From contig JASMTS010000012.1 in NCBI GenBank assembly GCA_041694155.1, forward strand, positions 192,805-256,804: DNA of 64,000 bases, given 5' to 3'. How positions within the stretch are numbered: the first letter of the stretch is position 1; each line of letters opens with the position of its first letter. A program made the translations under genes and the position numbers. This document shows positions 1-10,080 of this stretch, in pieces. The stretch is from JAAZVM01 sp041694155 (lineage in GTDB: Bacteria > Patescibacteriota > Gracilibacteria > BD1-5 > UBA6164). Below the pieces are notes generated by a model. It did no database searches. It saw only the letters and a list, made by a program, of their open reading frames with translations, and was not told where the DNA came from.

Positions 1-680
1 TAACTTGAGATTTTGATAAATGATTAAAACAAGTATCTAGAATGTTCAAGGTAAAGGGTAGAGTTATACCTGTTACTCTTGAATTATCTCATTTGAATGT
101 AAAGCTAGAAGATGGTACTCTTGTAGAGTGAGAAACAAATATTGATACAAAATTAAATGAAAAATCTCCAGCTATAAAAAAAGCTTTTTTGACACCTGAT
201 GTAAGTGCAAACCCCAAAGCTATCAACTCAATAGATAAGGCTGATTTGATTATTTTGTCTTTTTGAGACTTATATACATCAATTGTGCCAAACCTTCTTG
301 TGAAGTGAATAAAAGAGGCTATAGCTAAAAATAAAAATGCAAAGGTAGTTTATTTTTGTAATCTTATGACCAAAGCTTGAGAAACTACTGATTTTGAAGC
401 CATAGATTTTATAAATGTTATAGAAAAGTATTTATGAAGAGATATTTTAGATTATGTAATAGTCAATGATTGATACATATCTGAGAAAATGGCTGAAAAA
501 TATAAGTCATTAGAAAATAAAAAACCCATAAAAGTCAAAAATCATAAATATTTTAGGTGAAAATCTTACAAGGTTATAGAGGCTGATTTATTGCATGAAA
601 ATTCTTTTGTTCGTCATAGTTATGAAAAAATAGATAAAGTTATAAAAAATATTATCAAAAAAGATAAAATAAAAAGTTAG
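1..680 (+). CDS. YvcK/CofD-like gluconeogenesis factor, 5'-truncated
   Basis: The 5' end lies outside the window; the reading frame begins at base 3 and stops at TAG 678-680. The visible ~225 residues match the C-terminal part of the YvcK/CofD-like (2-phospho-L-lactate transferase fold) family: GDLYTSIVPNLLV matches the family's nucleotide-binding GSLYTSIIPNLLV-type motif, followed by VYFCNLMTKAGET. YvcK proteins bind UDP-GlcNAc and influence carbon and cell-wall metabolism in Firmicutes. Several in-frame TGA codons fall at family glycines (for example 'SFGDLYTS' at about 265). A strong terminator follows immediately. Confidence 0.85.
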
Positions 681-708
681 ACAATTTATAAATTGTCTAA
701 CTTTTTTT
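671..708 (+). terminator. Intrinsic terminator after the YvcK-like gene
   Basis: A long perfect inverted repeat, AAGTTAGACAATTTA / TAAATTGTCTAACTT, is followed by a T-tract. It overlaps the stop codon and probably also ends transcription of the convergent small gene on the minus strand. Confidence 0.85.
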
Positions 709-874
709 CTAAGTCTTTTAAATCTTTTTCTTCTTTTTCAAACTCTCATGACTTTTTTGCTTCCTCTAATCTTTTTTTTGCTTCTTCTTGTTTTTGTTTC
801 ATCTCACGAATATATCTTTTTACTTGAGCCTTTGTCATTCTAGGATTAGATCATTTTGGTGCTATTTCTTGCAT
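686..874 (-). CDS. Small charged coiled-coil protein
   Basis: 62 codons under code 25 from ATG at 874 to TAA at 686-688; the standard code would break it at two TGA codons (GSNPR and KSGEF). The product is almost entirely Lys/Glu-rich heptads (KQKQEEAKKRLEEAKK, EKEEKDLKDLEKK) and probably forms a single helix or coiled coil. No family recognised. It lies just downstream of recR in the same orientation and converges on the YvcK-like gene. Confidence 0.6.
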
Positions 875-902
875 GATTTTTATTTAAGTATTAATTTAAT
901 TA

Positions 903-1511
903 CTATATTTCTCTTCTTTCTTTTATCGCATTTAATAGTGTTATATTGTCAGCATATTCTATATATCAGCTAGATAATCATCTAGATAGTCTAGTTATTC
1001 TTGTTTTGTATTTTAGTTTTCTTTTCTCTATTTCTTCTATTATATAGTTACTAGTTGCTTCTCATTCAATATTTGGATTTGTTGCTAATAATAGTTCAAC
1101 ATTTTCATCTGATTCATTTATTCTTTTGAATAATTCCTCAAACTTTAAATCACCTATAAATACTCAGTTAATTGGTGATATAGCTCATCATAATACGTGA
1201 TAAACTCAATTATATCCTCCGGCCTCTTCTATTGTCAACATATCTAAATATTCTTCTACTATAGCTATCAAGTTTTGCTGTCTAGAACTAGACTTGCAAA
1301 TATTACATTTTGATTGTCATTTATCACATAGAGAATTACATACTTCACAAAAGCCTATATTGTCTTTTATACTATTCAAATTATCTGTAAGATTTTCAAT
1401 ATAATTTTTATTAGCATTCATCAAGAAAAAAGCCAATTTTGTAGCTGATTTTTCTCATATTCATGGTAAATATCATATTGAATTTATTAATTGTTTTAGA
1501 GATTCTGGCAT
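903..1511 (-). CDS. recR: Recombination mediator protein RecR
   Basis: 202 aa. The N-terminus (MPESLKQLINSIGYLPGMGEKSA) is the helix-hairpin-helix of RecR. Next comes the four-cysteine zinc finger (CEVCNSLCDKGQSKCNIC) at about residues 55-75, then a Toprim domain containing EEAGGYNGVYHVLGGAISP, and LLLATNPNIEGEATSNYI towards the C-terminus. RecR works with RecO/RecF to load RecA on gapped DNA. The length equals the normal ~200 aa. Glycines in GMGEKS and in the LGGAISP loop are encoded partly by TGA. Confidence 0.95.
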
Positions 1512-1575
1512 ATTTTATTATAATTTATAATCTTTTTTTATTTTAATAAAAAAAGAGTATTTTTCAAATACTCTT

Positions 1576-1947
1576 TTAATAGTTAAATACATATTGTGTA
1601 TTATCTTTTATGACTAGATAATCAGGTTCTTCTATTTTTTCCATATTTTCTACACCTCAAGAATTCATTATATTATTTAGACTCTCAAGTTCGGCTATTT
1701 TTACATCTAATTGCTCCTTTTCCATAAGCAAGTTTTGTTTTTCTATTTCTAATTGTCTAATATTATATCATTTTGTGGCATTTACATTTAGTGTCCAAAC
1801 ATAATATAATAGTAATAAAGCAATTATTCATAGTAATGATACATAAGTAGATGTCATTCATATATTAAATTTTTCTTTTTCTTGTTTTCTTCTAGAGAAA
1901 AAGCTTTTTTTGTATTCTTGTGTTACTATTCTTGATTTCACGGCCAT
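1576..1947 (-). CDS. FtsL-like single-pass membrane protein
   Basis: 123 aa: a basic cytoplasmic N-terminus (residues 1-28, with RRKQEKEK), one hydrophobic segment at about 32-52 (TYVSLLGIIALLLYYVW), then a coiled coil (about 60-92, QLEIEKQNLLMEKEQLDVK). This is the FtsL/FtsB septum-protein architecture. Sequence alone would not identify it, but it lies 35 nt downstream of rsmH, the position of ftsL in the dcw cluster. I infer a division-complex role. No ftsI follows here; the next gene is recR. Confidence 0.65.
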
Positions 1948-1982
1948 TATAAGTTAGAGAAAATAAATTTTTGCCCTAAAGG

Positions 1983-2924
1983 CTATATTATTTTTATTGC
2001 ATATCTTGCTTTTGCGCTCCTACTTCTAGGGTTTTTATTTATTTCATCTTCGCTAGGTGTTATAGGTTTTTTGTTTAGTAATTTTATACTTTTTTTATGT
2101 TTACATGAACATATTATATCATCACATATACAGTCTCTTGTCTCTCTTTTTAATATTTGTTTTGTTATTCTATCTTCTAATGAATGAAAACTTATAACAA
2201 ATATAATTCAATCTTTTTCTAGCATTTTTATAGCATCATTAAGTGCTACTTTCAAGGATTCTAATTCTTGATTTACTTCTATTCTCAATGCTTGAAATAT
2301 TCTAGATTTCACTTTTACATTATCTGGTAATATTTCTGATAAGTCAGAAGTTGTCTTGAACTTATCTTGTTTTCTTTTTTCTATAATTTTGCTAGAAAAT
2401 TTATTTGCTCAGGGTTCTTCACCATATTCAATAAATATTTTTCTAAGTTCATCTTTTGTATATCCATTTACTATATCAGCTGCTGTTTTTCAATTTGACT
2501 TATCTAATCTCATGTCAAGAGGTCACTCTTTCATAAAACTAAATCATCTATCAGCTTCATCTAGGTGTAAACTAGACAATCATAAGTCAAAATATATTCA
2601 TGTAATACTGTTTATTCATTTGTTAATTAATTCATTTTTTAAATTTTTAAAATTTGAATTAATTAAAATTATCTTTACTTTGTTGTCATTATTTATTTCA
2701 TTTAATCTAATATTAGCTAACTCTAGGTTTTTGATATCAGCATCAAATCAAATAAATATATCTCCTAAATTCATTTTTTGTATAATTTTGCTAGCATGTC
2801 ATCACATTCATAGGGTCATGTCTACTATTACATTTTTTTTATCATTTTTTATATCGATTGAGTTTACCAGCTCATCGAGCATTACTGAAATATGTTTATT
2901 TTGTATTTCATTTACATCAATCAT
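1983..2924 (-). CDS. rsmH: 16S rRNA m4C1402 methyltransferase RsmH
   Basis: 313 aa. N-terminal HISVMLDELV resembles the family's HxPVLLxEVL, followed by the SAM-binding VDMTLGMGGHASKI, the DLGLSSLHLDEADRGFSF signature, MRLD, FQALRIEVNQEL and the C-terminal SFHSLEDRI and NPRSRSAKAR motifs. It methylates C1402 in the decoding centre. Many conserved glycines (DLGLSS, GMGGH) are TGA, which makes this a good proof of UGA=Gly. It heads an rsmH-ftsL-like pair and is divergent from the suf operon. Confidence 0.95.
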
Positions 2925-3225
2925 TGTTCCAAATGTTAAAAAAATGTTAATTAGTTAGTTAAAATCTCTATTTTTAAGCAAAACTTATATATATTTTTAT
3001 TCTTTTTTTGTCATATGTCAAAATAACTACAAATAAATAACTAGACAATTTGTCTAAAATAAGTAGTAGGATTTAAAGCTAACAAATACTCTTTTTTAAC
3101 ATTTTATTAACATTGTCTAGAATAAAACAAAGTGTATATTATGAGTATATATAAAAAAACTTGCAAATTATAAAATATTACTAAAATGGTAATGTTTTAT
3201 AATTAATTTATTAATTAAGATATTT
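2925..3225. promoter_or_regulatory. Divergent intergenic region between rsmH and the suf operon
   Basis: About 300 bp with no gene. A plausible suf promoter is TTGTCT (3113-3118), an 18-nt spacer and TATTAT (3137-3142), about 85 nt before sufC. A perfect inverted repeat, TAGACAA-T-TTGTCTA, occupies 3042-3056, and its half-site TTGTCTA recurs at 3113-3119 over the -35. I infer possible operator sites, perhaps for the IscR-like protein encoded in the operon. No MraZ gene or riboswitch was seen. Confidence 0.45.
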
Positions 3226-3966
3226 ATGATAGAAATAAAAAATTTAGAAGTATGAATAAATGACAAGAAAATATTAGATTGAGTCAGTTTAAATTTTGAA
3301 AAATGAAAAAATTATTGTTTGTTATGAAAAAATGGTAGTTGAAAATCTACTTTGTCATCTTTTTTGATGTGAAATCCAAAATATGAATTGATTTCATGAA
3401 ATATAGATATTGATTGAAAGGACTTGATAGAAATGGATCCAGAGGAAAGATCAAAAGAGGGTATATTTTTATCTTTTCAAAATGTTCCTGAGATAGGAGG
3501 TATCAAGTTAGGTGAATATCTTAGAATAATTACTAATATATCTATCAAAAATAATGATCCTTCAGCATCTGATTTATCACCATTTATTTTTAGAAGATAT
3601 TTAAAAAAATATTTGGAAGAATTAAAAATCGATGAAAAATTTTTGGATAGAGATTTGAATGTATGATTTTCATGATGAGAAAAAAGAAAAATAGAAATAT
3701 TACAAATGAAGCTCATTTGACCTAAATATATCATATTAGATGAAATAGATTCATGATTAGATTTAGATGCATTCAGAGATGTTGCATCTATGCTAAAGAA
3801 TATAAGTAATGAAAATAATAGCTTGATAATAATAACTCACTACTTCAAAATACTTGATTATGTTGATGTAGACAAAGTTTTTGTTATGAAAAACTGAAAA
3901 ATAGTAAAAGATTGAGATAAGGACTTAGCTTCATACATAAGCAATAATTGATTTGAAGAATTTTAA
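3226..3966 (+). CDS. sufC: Fe-S cluster assembly ATPase SufC
   Basis: 246 aa ABC ATPase: Walker A GKNGSGKSTL at about residues 33-42, Q-loop SFQNVPEIGG, signature FSGGEKRKIEI at about 145, Walker B YIILDEIDSGLD. This is SufC's variant (LDEIDSGLDxDA) rather than a transporter ATPase. SufC powers the SufBCD scaffold. ATG at 3226 has no evident Shine-Dalgarno. First gene of the operon; sufB follows after 17 nt. Confidence 0.95.
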
Positions 3967-3983
3967 TTTATAATATATTAAAC

Positions 3984-5387
3984 ATGACTAATATTACTCC
4001 AGAAACTATGAGTATATCTGATTCTTGGTCTTTTCAAGATGATGTTAAGTATACAAATAAAGTAATACAGTGAATAAATGAAGAGGTTGTTAGACAAATT
4101 AGTCATTCAAACAATGAGCCAGAATGGATGTTAGAGTTTAGATTAAAAGCACTTGAAGCTTTTAATAAAAGAGATATGCCAAAATGGTGACCTGATTTGT
4201 CTAAATTAAAACTTGATGAAATTTATTATTTTGCAAAACCAGAGTGAGCATGATCAAAAAAAACTTGGGATGAAGTTCCTGAAAATATAAAAAATACTTT
4301 TGATAGACTTGGTATACCTGAAGCTGAGAAAAATTCTTTAGCTTGAGTTTGAGCTCAATATGATAGTGAGGTTGTATATCACTCTTTAAAGGATGAATTA
4401 ACTCAAAAATGAGTTATTTTTGATGATAGTTCTATAGCTCTAAATAAATACCCAGAATTATTTAAGAAATATTTTTCTAGATGTATACCTATAAATGACC
4501 ATAAATTTGCAGCTTTACACTATGCTGTATGGTCAGGAGGAACATTTATGTTTATACCTTCTTGAGTAAAGCTTGATGAGCCTCTACAGTCTTATTTTAG
4601 AATGAATAGAAAAAGTTGATGACAATTTGAACATACTTTGATTATTGTAGAAGATGATGCCGAAGCTCATTATATTGAGTGATGTAGTGCTCCAAAATAT
4701 GATGAGGCATCATTGCATGCAGGTTGAGTAGAAATATTTGTTTGAAAAAATGCTAAGATGAGATATTCTTCAGTAGAAAACTGGAGTCAAGATACTTATA
4801 ACTTGAATACCAAAAGGGCCATAGTTTGAGAAAATTCATATATGGAATGGGTATGATGAAATATGTGAAGTTGAACTACAATGCTTTATCCATGTAGTAT
4901 ATTGGTATGAGATAATTCAAAAACTGATATGTTATGAGTTGCATTTGCTAATAAAAATCAAAATCAAGATGTTTGAGCAAAAGTTATACATATATGAAAA
5001 AATACAACATCAAACATAATATCAAAATCTCTTAGTAAGTGATGATGAATATCTACTTACAGATGATTGGTTGATATCAAGCCATCAGCAGAAAATTCAG
5101 TGTCAAAAATTGATTGTGATGCATTATTATTGGATAATGAGTCAGCAAGTGATACAGTTCCAAATATAATAGTATGAAATAGTAGTTCTATTGTATGACA
5201 TGAAGCTAGTGCTTGAAAAATTAATGAAGATGACTTGTTTTATTTAAGAAGTAGGTGAATTTGAGAAGATGAAGCTACTGCAATGATTGTAAATTGATTT
5301 ATTTCTTGAGTGGTAAAAGAATTACCTCTTGAATATGCAAGTGAAATGAATGTCTTGATATCTATGGAATTTGAGTGAGGTTTTTAA
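3984..5387 (+). CDS. sufB: Fe-S cluster assembly scaffold SufB
   Basis: 467 aa, the usual size. Visible family blocks are HYAVWSGGTFMFIPSGVK, FEHTLIIVEDDAEAHYIEG, MEWVGGNMGSGTTMLYPCS, and near the C-terminus VGHEASAGKINEDDLFYLRSRGI. SufB builds clusters on the SufBC2D complex using persulfide sulfur. TGA encodes a large share of its glycines. Cotranscribed with sufC and followed 16 nt later by an A-type carrier gene. Confidence 0.95.
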
Positions 5388-5403
5388 ATAATTAAAATAT
5401 AAT

Positions 5404-5799
5404 ATGAAATTAGATAAAAATACTGTTATTGATCTTATAAATAGAAAAGTTCCCAAGATACTTATTTATTTTTATGATGCTTGATGTAGCTGACAAAAAG
5501 TAAATATAACTGAAGATTTTTCTTTAGATAACAATATACAAAAAATGGAGCTTAAAAGTAGTCCTTTTGATGTTTATGTAGAAAAAAAGGATTATGACAA
5601 ATTTAAAAAATCAATAATAACAAAAACTGTTTCAAAAGATCATACATGAAAAGAAAAAATTCGCTATATTTTTAGTAATCAAGATGTAAAAGATAGATGT
5701 TCTTGTTGAAGTAGTTTTAGCTTTGAAGCAAAAAAGCCAAAAATTGACTTAGAAAAATTGAAAAACTTAAAGAAAAATTTTAAAAATAACACCAACTAA
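5404..5799 (+). CDS. IscA/SufA-like A-type iron-sulfur carrier (divergent)
   Basis: 131 aa. It has the spaced cysteines of A-type carriers: a first Cys in DAGCSGQK (about residue 26) and the C-terminal DRCSCGSSFSF (CxCG). The stretch between is poorly conserved, and ~20 Lys-rich residues trail the CSCG motif, so the assignment rests on motif plus context between sufB and sufD. A-type proteins accept clusters from the scaffold and pass them to apo-targets. Confidence 0.7.
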
Positions 5800-5801
5800 A
5801 A

Positions 5802-6497
5802 ATGCTAATAAAAGAAAATGGTTTTTATTTATTATCAGATTTAAATTCTAAAGAAATAGAAATATCAAGCTGAGTGGTTGCTAGTTTTTTTGATGATTGA
5901 AATTCTGATATTGATGTCTATATTTGAGAATGATCAAATATAGAGTTTTATTGATTTTTAAAAAATGATAATACTCATAATATTAATTTTTATCAAAACT
6001 CAGACTTTTCAAAACTAAAAGTTAATTATCTTCTTGTTTCTTATGACTCATATGAGATAAAATCAAAAATTTATTCAAAAGTTTTAAGTAATAATTCTTA
6101 TGTAGATATTCATATCTTATCATTAGTATGAAATAATTGATCTATAGATATAGATTGAATTGTAGAGATAGATAAGTGATTTCAAAAAATAAAAGGACAC
6201 CTTTTAGAGGAAAATATATTTTTATGATCTAGTTGAAAAATTAGATGAGTACCTACTTTATTAGTTAGAAGTGATGATGTTGAAGCTAGTCATGCTTGTA
6301 AAATAGAAAAAATAAATGATGATAATTTATTTTATTTAAGAAGTAGGGGGCTTGATAAATCAGACTCTGTTAGTATGTTACTTGAATCTAAGATAAAAGT
6401 ACTTTTTAATTGTTTATCAATGATTGATAAATCATTTTATTGAGAATTAATAGAAGAAATATTAGAAATTACAAATAATAAATTATCTAACAAATAA
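5802..6497 (+). CDS. sufD: SufD-like scaffold protein (short)
   Basis: 231 aa, much shorter than typical SufD (~400 aa). It keeps the beta-helix core and the SufB/D C-terminal signature: TLLVRSDDVEASHACKIEKINDD followed by LFYLRSRGL. Its N-terminal region is reduced. SufD partners SufB in the SufBC2D complex and helps iron entry. It starts 2 nt after the preceding stop. The shortening is probably lineage-specific, since the reading frame is clean. Confidence 0.8.
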
Positions 6498-6525
6498 TTG
6501 ATTTATTATTTTAAAAAATTATACT
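6498..6525 (+). promoter_or_regulatory. Candidate promoter for the thioredoxin-like/ccdA/sufU part of the operon
   Basis: TTGATT (6498-6503), a 16-nt spacer and TATACT (6520-6525) lie in the 59-nt gap after sufD. This is the only sizeable gap inside the suf cluster, so a second start site is plausible. Inferred from sequence only. Confidence 0.4.
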
Positions 6526-6556
6526 TAACACATTATTTATATCATTAAAAATTATT

Positions 6557-7084
6557 ATGAAAAAGTTTTTTAAATTATTTTATAGCTTATTGATGTTTGG
6601 GTTATTAATATCTAGTACAAATGCACTAGATTCATGAACTTGATTTAGTACTAACACATGAAGTAATTCAAGTAATGAATTATCTGTTGAATCATCTATA
6701 GAAGATACTAGTTATATATATTATTATTGACAAGGTTGTTGATATTGTGCTAATGTTGATAAATATATGAGTTCAGTTGATTGATATGAAAAAGTTAATA
6801 TAGACAAAAGAGAAATATATTATAATGATCAAAATAGAGAGCAAATGCTTGCTGATGCTAAAAGATTATGATTAGATCCTAGTTCAGTATGAGTTCCTTT
6901 TTTGATAATAAATTCTTGAGAAAATAGTGAAACATTAATTTGAGATAAACCAGTTATAAGTCATTTTGAAAATATATTATGACCAGCACCTGAAAATAAT
7001 AATGCTGCTATAATATTAGCTATACTAGCTGTACTAGCTGTTTTATTACCTGTTTTTTTAATAAAATTATCTAATAAAAATTAA
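6557..7084 (+). CDS. Secreted/membrane-tethered thioredoxin-fold protein with CGYC motif
   Basis: 175 aa. A signal segment (KLFYSLLMFGLLISSTNA, about residues 6-24) is followed by a Ser/Thr/Asn-rich linker, then YYYGQGCGYCANVDKY with a CxxC redox pair, a cis-Pro-like VGVPFLII, and a C-terminal transmembrane helix (AAIILAILAVLAVLLPVFL). This is the layout of a membrane-anchored thiol oxidoreductase. It sits directly before a CcdA-like gene, which would supply reducing power across the membrane. Confidence 0.75.
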
Positions 7085-7085
7085 T

Positions 7086-7871
7086 ATGACAAAAACTTTA
7101 TCTATAATTATATTATTCTTTACTTTCTTTTGAATATCTTTTGCTTCAGGAGATATAGAATCAACAATAAGTATTTCTGAGAGAATAAAGTTTTTTTTGA
7201 TATTGGTGCCAGCAGCTTTATGAGATAGTATAAATCCTTGTGCTTTTGCTGTTATGTTTATACTGTTATCTTCAATATTAAAAACACAAAAATCTAGAAA
7301 AAAGGTATTACTTGCTTGATTTTTATTCATCTTTGCAGTCTTTATAAGTTATATGGCAATGTGAATATGACTTTATAATGCACTTGCAACAACAAATAGT
7401 ATTTTTTACTTAAAGTTATTTGTTTGAATTTTATGAGTATTAATATGACTAGCTAATTTAAAAGATTATTTTTGGTATTGAAAATATTTCAAAATGGAAG
7501 TTCCTGATAAATGGAGACCAAAAATGAAATCTTTTTTACGCAAGGTTGTTAGTCCTTTGTGAGCATTTGTAATTTGATTTTTGATATCTTTGTTTTTATT
7601 ACCTTGTACATCATGACCATACTTAATGGTATTAGGTTATTTAGCTTCAGAATCTTCAGTTTTGAATATATGGTGATATATATATATAACTATTTATAAT
7701 ATTATATTTATAATACCTATGGTTATTATATCTATATTAGTAGCTTTTTGATTTAAAAATATATCTGAGCTAAAAGAGTATAAAGCTATAAATGTTGAAA
7801 GAATGCATTTGATAACATGAGTAATAATGCTTTTGATTTGACTATATATTTTATTTGATATCTTTGTTTAA
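7086..7871 (+). CDS. CcdA/DsbD-family transmembrane electron transporter
   Basis: 261 aa, about six or seven hydrophobic helices. It has the two Cys-containing half-repeats of the family: GDSINPCAFAVMFILL (first NPC) and LFLLPCTSGPYLMVLG (second PC). CcdA/DsbD proteins shuttle electrons from cytoplasmic thioredoxin to outer-face thiol proteins. It begins 1 nt after the thioredoxin-like gene, so the two probably form one redox relay. Why the pair lies within a suf operon is unclear. Confidence 0.85.
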
Positions 7872-7874
7872 CCT

Positions 7875-8273
7875 ATGTATAATGAAACTATAACTTTTTA
7901 TAGTAAAACTCCACCAAACAAATGAATTTTGGATGATTATGATGTAAAGCATTATGAAGATAATGCTGTATGTTGAGATGATTTAGAGATATACTTAAAA
8001 ATAGAAGACAATAAAATAAAAGATTTCTCTTTTGATTGAGATACTGCTATAATAACTACTGCATGTGCTTCTATTTTTTGAGAATCAATATTATGAATGG
8101 ATATAGAGGATGTTTTAACTAAGGATTTTGATTATATGGAGGACCTTGTATGAATGACTATATCTCCTAGAAGAAGGCAGGCAGCTGTATTATGAATGCT
8201 TACTACGATAAATGCTATCCATAAATATATTTGAGATTGAATTGTTAATGATTTTGATGATATAATAGATTAA
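7875..8273 (+). CDS. SufU/IscU-like scaffold lacking the third cysteine
   Basis: 132 aa. The fold is recognisable from HYEDNAVCGDDLEIYLKI (Cys33), DGDTAIITTACASIFGES (Cys64) and ISPRRRQAAVLGML near residue 100. Canonical IscU/SufU has R-x-K-C-A at that last site; here it reads R-R-Q-A-A, so the third Cys is replaced by Ala103. The second Cys sits in the normal GxxCA context. It may be a sulfur-relay or degenerate scaffold rather than a three-Cys scaffold. Confidence 0.8.
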
Positions 8274-8277
8274 TATT

Positions 8278-8688
8278 ATGATAAAACTATCAAATAAATG
8301 AGATTATGCTATGAAATCAATGGTTTATTTATTAAAAAATAATGATAGATCTGTTAAGATATCAGAGATATCAAATGATCTAAATATATCTGAATCATTA
8401 TTAAGAAGAATTATAGCATTATTGCATAAATGATGATTAGTATATACTAAAAAATGAAGAAATTGATGATTATGTTTGTGAAAAAAGGCAAGTGAAATAA
8501 GTGTTTATGATATTCTTTTTTATGTTTGAGAAGAATTATGAATTTCTGATTGTACAAAATGAATATACTGTAATAATAAACATAAGTGTCATACTACATC
8601 AATATATTGAAATATACAAAAGTGATTGAACTCTATATTAAAGCTTTATACTTTAGATAAATTTTATTTAGATACAAAAAATGAATAA
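8278..8688 (+). CDS. Rrf2-family regulator, IscR-like
   Basis: 136 aa. The N-terminal winged helix (MIKLSNKGDYAMKSMVYL, ISEISNDLNISESLLRRII) is the Rrf2 type, and the cluster-binding cysteines C92, C98 and C104 (DCTKGIYCNNKHKC) have IscR spacing, even the same numbering as E. coli IscR. It most likely senses Fe-S status and controls this operon. It is the penultimate gene of the operon, whereas in many proteobacteria iscR comes first. Confidence 0.88.
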
Positions 8689-8956
8689 AAAAAATTGATA
8701 CTGATATTTGCATTGAGGATATTTATTTTATCTATTAGATGAAAAATCTCATGATTATGCATATAAAATTTTAGGGGAATGTTTGACTTCTAACTCTAAT
8801 ATTTATTATTTAAAACCTGTTTTAGATGATAAAAATATTGTTTTTAATATTGATGTTATATGAAATACCAAAAGCAGTGTTTTACTAGAGTCAAAAATAA
8901 TAATAGATGATGAAGTACATGTTAGCTCAAACTTTACTTTTATAAAAAAAAGATAA
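8681..8956 (+). CDS. Short hotdog-fold (4HBT-like) protein
   Basis: 91 aa. The ATG at 8681 overlaps the end of the Rrf2 gene by 8 nt, which implies translational coupling. YGYLHGGYLFYLLDE resembles the HGG...D active-site helix of PaaI/4HBT thioesterases, and YYLKPVLDD followed by alternating beta strands fits the rest of the fold. It is shorter than usual (~120-140 aa). Substrate unknown; the call rests on motif resemblance only. Confidence 0.5.
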
Positions 8957-8982
8957 CTCAAATTAAGAGTTATCTTTTTTTT
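8950..8982. terminator. Bidirectional intrinsic terminator (suf operon / rplA)
   Basis: AAGATAACTC (8950-8959) pairs with GAGTTATCTT (8967-8976), followed by a T-run. It overlaps the hotdog gene stop and lies just beyond the rplA stop, so it can serve both converging units. Confidence 0.85.
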
Positions 8983-9703
8983 ATAATGTGTTTAAGTCAA
9001 TTTTTATTGATGGTCACATAGCATTACAAACAAATATATTATTTATATATTTACCTTTTGATCCGCTAGGTTTAACATCATTTATAGTTTTTAAGAAGTA
9101 GTTTAAGTTTTCTTCTAATTTATCACTACCAAATGATAATTTACCAAATATTGAATGTATATTACCTTGTTTATCAGTTTTAAACTCAAATTTACCAGCA
9201 GCTATTTCTTTTACTGCAGCAACTAAGTCATTTGATACTGTTCCTGCTTTAGGGTTTGGCATAAGACCTTTTGGTCATAATACTCTAGCTATTTTACCTA
9301 AGTGTCTCATCATAGAAGGAGTAGCAACACAAACATCAAAATCTAATGATTGTTCACCTTTTTCTATTTCTTCTATAAGGTCTTCACCACCAGCTATAGT
9401 AGCTCATGCATCTAGTAATTCTTTTGGATTACCGTCAGTGAAAGCACATACTTTAGAAACTTTACCTGATCAGTTAGGTAGGTTTATAGTAGTTCTTATC
9501 ATTTGATCAGCATATTTTGGATCAAGATTTAAGTTGAAGTGTACTTCTACAGTAGGGTCAAATTTAACTGTATTAGTTTTTTCTAATAATTCAACAGCTT
9601 CTTTTACACTGTAGCTTTCTGCATTTATTAACTCTGCAGCTTTGTTATATTTTTTACCTCTTAACATTTTGTAATAATTATAATATAAAGGTGTAGCGAA
9701 CAT
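8981..9703 (-). CDS. rplA: 50S ribosomal protein L1
   Basis: 240 aa. GKKYNKAAELI, DPTVEVHFNLNLDPKYADQMIRTT, VCAFTDG and LGPKGLMPNPKAGTV identify L1. The chosen ATG (9703) has an AAGGAAG Shine-Dalgarno about 7 nt upstream, rare in this window; it gives an N-terminus about 11 residues longer than the usual M-x-RGKKY start, which corresponds to an internal Met. Not next to rplK here. Binds 23S rRNA in the L1 stalk. Confidence 0.95.
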
Positions 9704-9759
9704 ATTTGTTCTTCCTTAATAGGCTGCTAGATTATATATAAAAAGTATAAAATGTAAAA

Positions 9760-10020
9760 TTATTTTTTATCTTTTTTATCAACTGGATCATATCATCACT
9801 TATTCCATGGCATACATCTTAATATTCTTAATATTCATTTTAGAGTTCACTTTAAAGCTCATTTTTTTTCAACTGATTCTATCATATATTGACTACAACT
9901 AGGTATATGCTTGCAATAAGGTGCATTATTCATACTTTTTGCCCATATACTATGGTCAGGTGATAAGTACTTTTGATATTTTTTTACCAATTTTATTATT
10001 AATTGTTGTAATATTTTCAT
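9760..10020 (-). CDS. yidD: Membrane protein insertion efficiency factor YidD
   Basis: 86 aa. KYQKYLSPDHSIW, the CKHIPSCSQYMIESVEKKG motif and LRILRCMPWNKGGYDPV are hallmark YidD blocks. YidD assists YidC-dependent membrane protein insertion. A family-conserved GG (KGGYDPV) is encoded TGA-TGA. The basic tail KKDKK ends at TAA 9760-9762. It lies between rplT and rplA on the same strand. Confidence 0.92.
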
Positions 10021-10040
10021 ATATTTTTTAGATTAAAATA

Positions 10041-10066
10041 AAACTCCTAATATTAATAGGAGTTTT
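10041..10066 (-). terminator. Intrinsic terminator after rplT
   Basis: Inverted repeat AAACTCCTA/TAGGAGTTT with a T-rich tail on both sides, placed just beyond the L20 stop and ahead of yidD. Confidence 0.8.
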
Positions 10067-10080
10067 TATTTTTTCAAATA

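Noticed and set aside
2356..2958. 200-aa plus-strand ORF
   Set aside because: It is the antisense of RsmH, which has clear family motifs on the minus strand.
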